A stretch of 64,000 nt of DNA, from positions 80,487,420 to 80,551,419 of the forward strand of contig CM039463.1 in assembly GCA_022414725.1 (NCBI GenBank), read 5' to 3'. Positions 43,171-51,144 of this stretch are shown one piece after another. The stretch comes from Microglena sp. YARC (lineage: Eukaryota; Chlorophyta; Chlorophyceae; Chlamydomonadales; Chlamydomonadaceae). The position numbers were made by a program, and so were the translations under genes. The number at the start of each line of letters is the position of its first letter. The stretch's first letter is position 1. Under the pieces are notes generated by a model. It made no database searches. It was not told where the DNA came from and saw nothing but the letters and a program-made list of their open reading frames with translations.

Positions 43171-44156
43171 ACTGACAGACCCAGAGGCTGGACAATGGAA
43201 CAAGCATCTTGACATATTCAGGTGAACAGGAGACTGGTTGGGTGGGTAATAGGTCGGGTATACATTGCACACACTGATGAATCATGAACGTCGAGGCGAT
43301 ACAGAGAACAGGGACCTGAGCTAGATGGAAGACCCCACTTGTTCTCTGGAACCATGCAACCGATTCGGACTTATTCAAGCGGAACGATGACTCGCTAAGT
43401 TGAAGCTGACCATTTCAAATTATCGACTCCTTTGATGGGATTAATGACCACAGCTTTCCAGCCGGCATTTAGAACAAAGGGTGGATAGCGGCTGAGCGTT
43501 GATCCGATGTGGACTTGGGCAATGCCGGCCTAAGTGTGGAAGCGATCGAAATTGCCATCAAACTGCGAGCATAGTTGAGAAGCAAGCGTCCTGCGAAACG
43601 TCAAAGCAAGAGTTGTTTCTAGGCGAAAGGTACATCAAGAGATCAAGAGAACAAGTTATCAAAAAACTGCCATGAGCGCAAGAGGCGGCGTAAATTAAGT
43701 ACATCAGTAGAACTGGGTCAGAAATACTAGCCACGCATGGTCGAGGAAGGGCAGCGAGATGAGATCCATGTTTGCCAGGGATCCTCTCATCAGTCGAATC
43801 GAAGCATATCAGGCATCTAGATATCCTAGAATGTGATCAAAGCACAAGCACCAGAAAGAATCACCTTAGCCAGTCATCAGAGATGTATAATGAGATATCA
43901 ATCTAGGATGGCAAGATCATTAAGGAAGAGCTTGTACTGCCCACAGTACAAGTTCTCCGAAAAGTTCATTCGCGTGCGCATGTGGGGCCAGGAGTTGGCC
44001 AGGTGTGCAAAATTTTCGAGCAAAATTTTGCAATTATACAGCTTCATTTTATGATCTTTTTCGACCCGAGAGCTTGGTAGCAATATTGGTCTTGTCTCAG
44101 AAAACTTTACAGTGCCACCCAGCACGTACTTAACAAACTTCTAGTGAACGGTAGAA
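43171..44156 (+). other. Upstream region of the NF-YB gene
   Basis: About 1 kb of non-repetitive-looking sequence between the satellite and the NF-YB ATG, expected to hold its promoter and 5' UTR. No CCAAT box, TATA box or 5' UTR intron could be assigned with confidence. Confidence 0.35.
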
Positions 44157-44200
44157 ATGAGCGACGGGGAAGGAGAAGGTCAAGCTAGGGAGCAGGACAG
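44157..44200 (+). CDS. NF-YB: NF-YB exon 1
   Basis: ATG at 44157 (context GTAGAAATGAG) gives a short acidic N-terminus MSDGEGEGQAREQD plus two bases of an arginine codon, then donor CAG|GTAACG (44200/44201). The split arginine codon is completed by the first base of exon 2, giving [12 protein letters not shown], the invariant entry into the NF-YB histone fold. Intron 1 is only 62 nt, in contrast with the kilobase introns that follow. The gene is one of seven exons, 161 aa in total. Confidence 0.9.
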
Positions 44201-44262
44201 GTAACGCTGGCCGCTCGTAAGATTGCGCGAATCTTGTCTGACTAAGATTGCCCCCTTCGCAG

Positions 44263-44344
44263 ATTCTTGCCCATAGCTAACATCAGTCGGATCATGAAGA
44301 AAGCCCTTCCGTCTAATGCCAAGATAGCAAAAGACGCAAAAGAG
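44263..44344 (+). CDS. NF-YB: NF-YB exon 2 (helix 1 of the histone fold)
   Basis: Acceptor TTCGCAG ends at 44262; donor GAG|GTAGGT at 44344/44345. Encodes [20 protein letters not shown] then IAKDAKE. This is the DNA-contacting N-terminal arm and alpha-1/L1 of NF-YB (HAP3), the histone-fold subunit that pairs with NF-YC, recruits NF-YA and binds CCAAT boxes in nuclear promoters. The lysine in KIAKDAKE, where LEC1-type proteins have aspartate, marks it as a non-LEC1 class member. Confidence 0.95.
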
Positions 44345-45522
44345 GTAGGTTGTGCAAGTGCCTGCCAGCGTTGCATTGTGGGTCTGACCTGCACGTTAGT
44401 GATCTTTAAGGGGGGGAGCCTAGGGAGAAGGAGAGATTTATTGACTGGGAGACAGAGAGAGAAAGGGGGGGGGAGGGTAATGAGGAAGAAACAAGCATGG
44501 CTCAGCTAGTGAAGGTCAACCAGCATTTGACCTCGGACTGTATAAGTATGAGGGAAACAAGCATTCTCTTGCCTTCTGTCTGGGGAATTTTTGATCGTAT
44601 GGTCTATCTGCTTTTAGGCTGCTCACCATCTGTGGAGTGAGTATACATGGGAAGTCTAAACACTCCTGAGTGCTGAATGAACCCCCATGGGTAGGACATT
44701 ATGTTGTCATCGATAGGCCATTATTGGGCTAAGATAAGCCCGCTCCACGACATCCGGGAGGGGTCTTCCAACAATTCCTCAGAAATAGAAAGGCAATATT
44801 GCAGCAAGCAAGCATTATTATCAGCACTAACTCCATATGATATGTATAATTTGCTTTGTATTGACAGTTGAAATATATCTCCAGGTCCAGTCTGTCTGCA
44901 CTCTTGTGAAACTCAGAGCAACCCAAGGGACCCGCCAATTTGTATCCAAACAATATTGCTATGTAAGCTACCAATATTAAGCAGTTGGTTTGATGATATG
45001 GCCTGTCAGCATCTGTCAGGATGGAAACTGCACCGTCTGCGGGCAGATGAAACATGGGTAGTGTAAACACTTCTACACCACACTCCTGATGATTGAATGA
45101 AACTCCATGTATGGTATGTATGGTATGGTATTGGCAGTTTAAAAACGACTGCTAGTCCAGTCTGTCAGTATTCCTGTGAAAATCAGAGCGACCCAAGGTA
45201 CCTGCCAATATGTATCCAGATAAGATTGCTATATAAGAAACCAATATTAAGCAGTTGGTCTGATAATTATTCTCCAAGCCATATATGGCCTTTCCTGTTT
45301 ACAAGATTAGGCAAGTCCCTCCAGCTTATTTAGTTATTTGGCTACCCCTGGACTGTAAAATACGTACAGGCATAAAATATGTACATACATGAATACATAT
45401 ATGCGTAAAATACCTGTAAAATACATGCAAAATGCATATCTACGTTAAGTACATGTAAAATTCGTACATACATACATATATTGATATATAAAAAAACATA
45501 CATGCTCCCTTCATGACTGCAG
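44345..45522 (+). repeat. NF-YB intron 2 with a dispersed repeat
   Basis: 44715-44825 is the dispersed repeat shared with 16610-16725. 44820-45070 and 45105-45290 share TTGACAGTT..AATA.., CCAGTCTGTC and CAATATTAAGCAGTTGGT segments, so part of the intron is a diverged tandem duplication. 45295-45365 holds a minus-strand R1 fragment (TTGGCTACCCCTGGACTGTA). 45360-45500 is AT-rich with ACATAC units before the exon 3 acceptor. Confidence 0.65.
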
Positions 45523-45569
45523 ACTGTACAAGAATGTGTGTCAGAGTTCATATCCTTCGTAACAAGCGA
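45523..45569 (+). CDS. NF-YB: NF-YB exon 3 (helix 2, first half)
   Basis: 47 nt between acceptor GACTGCAG (ends 45522) and donor AGCGA|GTAAGT (45569/45570). Encodes TVQECVSEFISFVTS plus two bases of a glutamate completed by exon 4. This matches the alpha-2 sequence TVQECVSEFISF-TSEAS that is almost invariant in plant NF-YB proteins. The exon is missed by a start-to-stop scan because it has no methionine and lies between stop codons; the splice sites and phase fix it. Confidence 0.93.
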
Positions 45570-46135
45570 GTAAGTGTCGTTGGTGATCTGATGCATGCGT
45601 GAAAAGTTTTAAAAAATACGTGTGTACAAATTTAACAATATTAATGCGTTTGTACAAAAGTTAACAATATTAATGCATTTGTACAAAAGTTAACAATATT
45701 AATGCATTTGTACAAAAGTTAACAATATTAATGCGTTTGTACAAAAGTTAACAATATTAATGTATGCGTACAAAAGTTAACAATGTAAATGCAAGTGTAC
45801 AATTTTTTAAAAAGTTAACAAGCGAGTCAGTGTCATTGGTGATCTGATTCATGCGTGCATCGGGTTGCATTGCCCGTTGTAGCTGAAACAGAGTAGGTGT
45901 AGCTGTAGATGTAGCTGAATGTGTCCTTGTTGATCTGATGCATGCGTGCCCCAGCTTATTGCCCGTTGTAGCTGAAAGACAGTTGGTGTAGCTGAAGATG
46001 TAGCTGAAAGAGGGGGGGATCAAGGCCGGTTGGATGTAATTGGTGGTGTTGGTGCTTTTGTTTGTGCTTCTGTATGTGGTGATGTTGGTCATACTACTGA
46101 TGCTTATACTGATGCTAATACTGATGCTTTATTTT

Positions 46136-46212
46136 TGTTCTCAGAGCAAGTGATAAGTGCCAGCGAGAAAAGCCAAAGACAATTAACGGCGATGACGTGT
46201 TGTGGGTTATTA
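46136..46212 (+). pseudogene. Decayed copy of the NF-YB exon 4 5' half with acceptor
   Basis: TTGTTCTCAG|AGCAAGTGATAAGTGCC, then AGCGAGAAAAGCCAAAGACA, ATTAACGGCGATGACGTGTT. It reproduces the first ~60 nt of exon 4 (46648 onward) with about six substitutions and keeps an AG acceptor. Translation would give a near-normal [15 protein letters not shown] but then runs into TTATTAG stops of the adjoining minisatellite. Confidence 0.85.
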
Positions 46213-46560
46213 GAATACTGTAATTTGGAATTAATTTGTGTTGTGGGTAATTAGAATACTGTAATTTGGAATTAATTTGTGTTGTGGGTAATTAGAATAC
46301 TGTAATTTGGAATTAATTTGTGTTGTGGGTAATTAGAATACTGTGATTTGGAATTAATTTGTGTTGTGGGTAATTAGAATACTGTAATTTGGAATTAATT
46401 TGTGTTGTGGGTAATTAGAATACTGTAATTTGGAATTAATTTGTGTTGTGGGTTATTAGAATACTGTAATTTGGAATTAATTTGTGTTGCGGGTTATTAG
46501 AATACTGTAATTTGGAATTAATTTGTGTTGTGGGTTATTAGAATACTGTAATTTGGAATT
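46200..46560 (+). repeat. 41-bp minisatellite apparently derived from NF-YB exon 4
   Basis: About nine copies of a unit with TGTTGTGGGTTATTAGAATA, CTGTAATTTGGAATTAATTT. The segment TGTTGTGGGTTATTAGAATA-CTGTAATTTGGAA lines up with exon 4 TGCTGTGGGCCATGAGCACA-CTGGGCTTTGAAGAA, and the first unit is continuous with the exon-copy at 46136. Units differ by GGTTATTAG versus GGTAATTAG and single substitutions. Confidence 0.75.
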
Positions 46561-46647
46561 AATGTTCTCATTTGAAATTAACGTTCTCTTTTAAAATTAA
46601 TGTTCTCTTTTGAAATTAATGTTCTCATTTGAATTTCATGTTCTCAG

Positions 46648-46783
46648 GGCGAGTGACAAGTGCCAGCGAGAAAAGCGAAAGACAATTAACGGCGATGACC
46701 TGCTGTGGGCCATGAGCACACTGGGCTTTGAAGAATATGTAGAGCCCCTCAAGCTATATCTCCAAAAATACCGAGAGGCCGAG
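46648..46783 (+). CDS. NF-YB: NF-YB exon 4 (rest of helix 2, helices 3 and C)
   Basis: Acceptor TTCTCAG ends at 46647; the first base completes the exon 3 glutamate; donor GAG|GTAAGT at 46783/46784. Encodes [40 protein letters not shown] and YREAE. This is the diagnostic second half of the NF-YB histone fold, including the DDLLWAM and YVEPLKLYL segments that contact NF-YC and NF-YA. Identity to land-plant non-LEC1 NF-YB is very high by eye, with no disruptive residue. Confidence 0.97.
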
Positions 46784-46826
46784 GTAAGTGCGGGTGGGGA
46801 TTTATATGATGAGTTGGGGTGGGGGT

Positions 46827-46857
<31 letters not shown>

Positions 46858-47794
46858 CGATAGTGGTGGCCTGGTAGACTCCAAATGTGCCTGCAGCTTG
46901 GCTGGGTCAAGGGGGGGCTCGTGAAAGTCATGATCATTGCGAAAGAGAGTACAGTTATCCCAGCTTTCCCACACTACCAGGGTATCTGAGGTATACTTGC
47001 ATATGTCACATCTACTTTGTGCGGTACACCTGCCTACCTGTCGTACCTTACCCTACCACCCCTACCTATCTCTCTGACTCTCCTATGCAATTGAAGCTTC
47101 CACCCAGCTTCTACCCACTCTTTCACAAAATGTGCACCAGGCATATATATGATAGGAAACCTACCTATCATCCCCCCCAAGACACACACACCCCAGCTTC
47201 CACCCAGCTTCCACCCACTGTTTTACAAAATGTTCACCATGCATATATATGATATGTGACCTACCTCTCATCCCCCCCCCCCCCCTAAGACACACATACA
47301 CCAGCTTCCACCCAGCTTCCACCCACTCATTCTCAAATTGCGCACCATGCATGTATATGATATGTAACCTGCGTCTCCCCCCCCCCCCCCCCCCCCCCAA
47401 GACACACACACACCAGCTTCCACCCAGCTTCCACCCACTGTTTCACAAAATGTTCACCAGGCATATATATGATATGTAATCTACCTACCCTGCACATGTA
47501 CCTACCTCTCATCCCCCCCCCCCGCCCCCCCCCCCCCCCAACACACACACACCAGCTTCCACCCTGCTTCCACCCACTGTTTCACAAAATGTGCACGAGG
47601 CATATATATGATATGTAACCTACCTCTCATCCCCCCCCTAAGACACACACACCCCAGCTTCCACCCACTCATTCTCAAAATGTGCACCAGGCATATATAT
47701 GATATGTAACCTAACCTCTCATCCCCCCCCCCCTAAGACACACACACCAGCTTCCACCCAGCTTCCACCCACTGTTTCACAAAATGTGCACCAG
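46784..47794 (+). repeat. NF-YB intron 4: G-run and ~100-bp acceptor-region repeats
   Basis: 46816-46856 is an almost pure G run of about 40 nt. From 47090 to 47790 seven tandem units (about 95-120 bp) repeat AGCTTCCACCCAGCTTCCAC, CCACTGTTTCACAAAATGTG, CACCAGGCATATATATGATA and a poly-C/ACACAC tract. The real acceptor is the last AAAATGTGCACCAG (47781-47794), so each unit repeats the branch-point, pyrimidine and AG context of exon 5. Poly-C length varies from 8 to about 20 between units. Confidence 0.85.
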
Positions 47795-47836
47795 GCTAAG
47801 GAAAATGGAGCGGCTGGAAGGAAACAAGAAATCCAA
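47795..47836 (+). CDS. NF-YB: NF-YB exon 5
   Basis: 42 nt, acceptor GTGCACCAG before 47795, donor CAA|GTAAGG at 47836/47837, phase 0. Encodes AKENGAAGRKQEIQ, giving ...YREAEAKENGAAG when joined to exon 4. That is the usual charged linker after the NF-YB core (plants often have GEKGSxAG here). Too short and methionine-free to stand out as an open frame. Support comes from phase, splice sites and the fit of the joined sequence. Confidence 0.75.
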
Positions 47837-48140
47837 GTAAGGCTGGGAGGTCACCGTGTGGGCCAGGTGGGTTGGTGGTGTGGGTGGTGTGTGAGGGGGG
47901 GGGGGGCAGGTGGTTGGGGTGTGTGGTGGTGTGTGAGGGGGGGGGCAGGTGGGTTGGTGGTGGTGTGGGTGTGTGAGAGGGGGGTGGAGGGGTGGAGATC
48001 ACCCTGTGGGCCAGGTGTGTGTGTGGGGGGGGGGGGGGGGAGGGGGGGGGGGGGGTACATACGTGGAAGGGGAGGGGAGGGGTTATGAAGATGGGCTGGT
48101 AATGAAGGGAGGGAACTAACTGGCTTCGGTCCGTGACTGA
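47837..48140 (+). repeat. GGGTGGTGTG-rich intron 5 start
   Basis: Repeats of GGGCCAGGTGGGTTGGTGG, GTGTGTGAGGGGGGGG and GGTGTGTGAG, with G runs at 47897, 47939 and 48018-48052. GGAGATCACCCTGTGGGCCA (47993) echoes GGAGGTCACCGTGTGGGCCA just downstream of the exon 5 donor, so the donor-side intron has been duplicated. Confidence 0.75.
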
Positions 48141-48550
48141 CTTGTTTGATCACTGCCCTGCAGGCCCCACCTGGTATGACTCACTGTGTGACTTCTGTGA
48201 CCACTGCCCTGCAAGGCCAACCACCAACCACCATCCATGACTCACTTTTTGACTTGTTTGACCACTGCCCTGCAGGCCCCACCTGGTATGACTCACTGTC
48301 TGACCTGTGTGACCACTGCCCTGCAAGGCCAAACACCAACCACCATCCATGGCTTACTTTTTGACTTGTTTGACTACTGCCCTGCAGGCCCCACCTGGTA
48401 TGATTCACTTTCTAACTTGTGTGACCACTGCCCTGCAGGCCCCACCTGGTATGATTCACTTCGTGACTTGTGTGACCACTGCCCTGCAAAGCCAACCACC
48501 ATCCACCATCCATGGCTTACTTTTTGACTTGTTTGACCACTGCCCTGCAG
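48141..48550 (+). repeat. Four upstream copies of the NF-YB exon 6 acceptor edge
   Basis: Units of about 50-110 bp repeat GACCACTGCCCTGCAG|GCCCCACCTGGTATGA at 48147, 48259, 48371 and 48421, before the true exon at 48551. Alternate half-units carry a variant CCTGCAAGGCCAACCACC (48206, 48315, 48481). The first ~19 nt of the exon (GCCCCACCTGGTATG) are included each time, after which the copies read ACTCACT instead of the real exon's CCCATGCC. Confidence 0.9.
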
Positions 48551-48589
48551 GCCCCACCTGGTATGCCCATGCCTGGCTATAATATGCAG
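48551..48589 (+). CDS. NF-YB: NF-YB exon 6
   Basis: 39 nt, acceptor GCCCTGCAG before 48551, donor CAG|GTAGGT at 48589/48590, phase 0. Encodes APPGMPMPGYNMQ, a proline/methionine/glycine-rich tail of the kind seen after the NF-YB core. Flanked on the 5' side by four copies of its acceptor edge and on the 3' side by four copies of its donor edge, which identifies both edges independently. Confidence 0.75.
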
Positions 48590-48792
48590 GTAGGTCTCAC
48601 CTATGAACTCATGCATGGTCGTTCAGTTTGTGGGGTGGGTTGATATGGGGTGGTGTGGGGCCTGGCTATAATATGCAGGTCGGTCTCACCTATGAATTCA
48701 TGAATGGTCATTCAGTGTGTAGGGTGGGTTGATATGGGTGGTGTGGGGCCTGGCTATAATATGCAGGTAGGCCTTGCCTACTTTTTCATGCA

Positions 48793-48827
<35 letters not shown>

Positions 48828-49000
48828 CATTCAGTGTGGTGCTTGGGTTGGTGGTGGGGTGTGTGTGGTGGTGGTGGCTGGCTTTAGCATGCAGGTAGCT
48901 GCAACAGGGGATGGTGCTCATGTGCAGTGTGTGGTGGTGGGGTGGTGGGGTGGTGCCTGGCTTCAATGTGCAGGTAGGCCTCACCTATTGATTCATGCAA
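48590..49000 (+). repeat. Four downstream copies of the NF-YB exon 6 donor edge
   Basis: CCTGGCTATAATATGCAG|GTAGGTCTCACCTATGA (true edge at 48572-48605) recurs at about 48660, 48749, 48880 (GCTGGCTTTAGCATGCAGGT) and 48956 (CCTGGCTTCAATGTGCAGGT), separated by GGGTGGGTTGATATGGG(GT)GGTGTGG. A 37-nt G run interrupts the third unit (48793-48826). Confidence 0.9.
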
Positions 49001-49590
49001 CAGGAAAATGGTGATCATTAAGATCTGCCAACCACCAACCATGCAACAAGGAGATCATGGTGATCATTAAGATCTGCCAACCACCAACCATGCAACAAGG
49101 AGATCATGGTGATCATTAAGATCTGCCTCCTGTAACCTGGCCTGGGAGCTAACCCGGGGATCTCCACCCCACTCTCCTTATATTTGATTTATATACGTGT
49201 CATAAAATGAGTGTATGGTAATCATCAAATGAATCTAATCATTCAATGGATAAAATTATGAAGCGAATAAATCACAAATGGATAAAATCATGAAGTGAAT
49301 ATAATCATAAATTGATAAAATCATTAAGTGAAAGTAATCATAAAATGAGGATACGGTAATCAAAAATTGAATATGATCATAAATGTTCATGTGGTAATCA
49401 TGAAGTGAATATAATAATAATATTAGTATACGGTAGTCACAAAGTGAATTTAATCATAAAATGGATCAAATCATAAATATGTAAGGCTCATAACCATATG
49501 CATACCTCATGATGTAAAATAAAGAAGTGCAGAACATACTGCAACACAAGAAAACTACATATATATGTATATTATTTATTTATGTATTTA
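49001..49590 (+). repeat. Intron 6: 49-bp repeats and AT-rich ATCATAAA tract
   Basis: GGTGATCATTAAGATCTGCC, AACCACCAACCATGCAACAA occurs three times (49008-49128). 49200-49500 is AT-rich with AATCATAAA(AT)GGATAAA units. GCATACCTCATGATGTAAAA then TAAAGAAGTGCA(G/C)AACATAC is duplicated at 49500 and 49628. Confidence 0.75.
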
Positions 49591-50489
49591 TTTGAATTGC
49601 TCATGTGCACAGGGTGGTGGAGCACCATGCATATCTCTCATGATGTAAAATAAAGAAGTGCACAACATACCGCAACACAAAAACTACAAATATTTAAATA
49701 TACAAATTGCTCATGTGCATAGGCTGGCGTAGCACCGGGCAGCATGATGCAGGCCAACATATTAAAATGTCATGTAAATGGTCAGCTGTCCTAGTAGCTA
49801 AAAAATTAATATAAAGCAGACCTAGGCACTAAACAGCATGTGTTGCTCATGTGCACAGGGTGGCAGAGCACCCGGAAGCATGATGCAGGCCAACATGTTG
49901 CAAAAGATAATACAAACGCCATGCACATTATAAGATGTCCTGATACAGGCCTGATAGCTGCGGCATAAATATAAAGCAGACCTAGACACTTGTATTTGTG
50001 GCTCATGTGCACAGGTTGGCAGAGCACCGGGCAGCATGATGCGGGTCAACATATTAAAAATAACATGTAAATGATAAGATGTCCTGGTAGCTAAGAAATT
50101 AATATAAAGCAGACCTAGACCAGCCTAGACACTAAACAGCATGTATTGCTCATCAGCACAGGGTGGCGGAGCACCAGGAAGCATGATGCAGGCCAACATG
50201 TTGCAAAGGATAATAGAAACACCATGCACATTATAAGATGTCCTGATACAGGCCTGATAGCTACGGCCTAAATATAAAGCAGACCTAGACCAGCCTAGAC
50301 AATAAACAGCATGTGTTGCTCATCAGCACAGGGTGGCGGAGCACCAGGAAGCATGATGCAGGCCAACATGTTGCCAAGGATGTTTAAAATGTCATGTAAA
50401 TGATAAGATGTCCTGGTAGCTAAGAAATTAATATAAGCTGACCTAGACCAGCCGAGACACTAACCAACATATGTTGCTCATGTGCACAG
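49591..50489 (+). repeat. Six upstream copies of the NF-YB exon 7 acceptor and 5' half
   Basis: Tandem units of about 110-170 bp contain GCTCATGTGCACAG|GGTGGCGGAGCACCA, then GGAAGCATGATGCAGGCCAA and CATGTTGCAAAG, at 49598, 49709, 49845, 50002, 50148 and 50318. The last two are nearly identical to the true exon edge (50475-50535). Between copies lie AAGATGTCCTGGTAGCTAAG and AATATAAAGCAGACCTAGAC segments. Each copy keeps an AG, except the second (CATAGG), and diverges after ~55 nt of exon. Confidence 0.9.
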
Positions 50490-50585
50490 GGTGGCGGAGC
50501 ACCAGGAAGCATGATGCAGGCCAACATGTTGCAAGGCATGCAAGCAAGCATGCTGCAAGGGTTCCCACCTCATCAGGGAAACTAG
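50490..50585 (+). CDS. NF-YB: NF-YB exon 7 (C-terminus)
   Basis: Acceptor GTGCACAG ends at 50489; 31 codons then TAG at 50583-50585. Encodes GGGAPGSMMQANMLQGMQAS then MLQGFPPHQGN, a methionine/glutamine-rich tail with two MLQGxxxS/P repeats. In frame with exon 6, completing a 161-residue NF-YB. A methionine/glutamine-rich tail fits a transactivation-type region but function there is inference. Confidence 0.8.
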   Translation, partial: GGGAPGSMMQANMLQGMQASMLQGFPPHQGN

Positions 50586-50660
50586 AGCTTTTTTAATATA
50601 TTTTCTGGAAATCTTGAAATCTGGAGTCTAATATTAGTTGCCGTGTCTTACATATGATTA

Positions 50661-50879
50661 GGGAACAGCAATATGATATCATACGATATCACGTCATCAT
50701 ATGATATCATATGATGCCGGCAGTCTGACTAGGCTAAAGCTACCATTTATATACAATATCATATGATGCAATTTGTATGACATCGTATGATATTATACTC
50801 ACCTTTGGCCAACATTATATGATATGCCGTTCCTTACCTATGATGACATGATATCATATGATATCATATTGCTGTTCCC
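50661..50879. mobile_element. AT-rich palindromic MITE, complete copy
   Basis: 219 bp with inverted termini GGGAACAGCAATATGATATC ... ATATCATATTGCTGTTCCC, flanked by TA on each side (TTA / TAG). The subterminal ATATGATATCATATG palindromes surround the conserved core GGCAGTCTGACTAGGCTAAA, TTTATATACAATATCATATG, CTCACCTTTGGCCAACATTA. Best representative of the family, located just downstream of the NF-YB stop codon. Confidence 0.85.
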
Positions 50880-50927
50880 TAGTAATAAGGCATCCTATTT
50901 ATTTATGTATTGACAAGGACATGAATA

Positions 50928-50978
50928 AATGCAAGCCAGCATGCTGCAAGGCTTCCAACCTCACCATTGAAACTAAAG
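50928..50978 (+). pseudogene. Copy of the NF-YB exon 7 3' end and stop region
   Basis: AATGCAAGCCAGCATGCTGC, AAGGCTTCCAACCTCACCAT, TGAAACTAAAGCT matches ATGCAAGCAAGCATGCTGC through GAAACTAGAGCT at 50547-50590 with about seven substitutions. It lies beyond the MITE at 50661-50879, so the 3' end of the gene was duplicated as well. Confidence 0.75.
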
Positions 50979-50979
50979 C

Positions 50980-51135
50980 TGTAGCCAGCTGGGGCCAGTT
51001 GGGGCCATCTGGAGTTGGAGCCAGGTGGGGCCAGTTGGGGCCAGCTGGAGTGGAGCCAGTTGGGGCCAGCTGCTGTTGGAGCCAGTTGGGGCCAGCTGTA
51101 GTTGGAGCCAGCTGGGGGCAGTTGTTTGTTTTGAC
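50980..51135 (+). repeat. GGGGCCAGCTGGAGTTGGA repeats
   Basis: Short 18-24 bp units of GCCAGTTGGGGCCAGCTG with GAGTTGGA inserts. Low complexity; no gene. Confidence 0.85.
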
Positions 51136-51144
51136 AACAACGCG

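Larger units (their letters stand above)
45570..46647 (+). repeat. NF-YB intron 3, built of exon-edge copies and minisatellites
   Basis: In order: a 29-bp minisatellite (45605-45800; GTACAAAAGTTAACAATATT); a copy of the exon 3 3' edge and donor (45812-45862; TTAACAAGCGAGTCAGTGTC against GTAACAAGCGAGTAAGTGTC); a third partial copy at 45922-45952; GTAGCTGAA(GA)TGTAGCTG repeats; (GATGCTTATACT)n; a copy of the exon 4 5' half with acceptor (46136-46212); a 41-bp minisatellite (46200-46560); and TTCTCATTTGAAATTAATG repeats (46556-46640) that supply the acceptor's pyrimidine tract. Confidence 0.85.

Noticed and set aside
46610..46924. NF-YB exon 4 read as an independent 104-codon gene
   Set aside because: The ATG lies in the intron and the frame runs into the G-rich intron after the GTAAGT donor. 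The core is completed by exons 2 and 3 upstream.
49591..50489. Spaced repeats resembling a CRISPR array
   Set aside because: The repeats are copies of the NF-YB exon 7 edge; spacers are homologous to each other.
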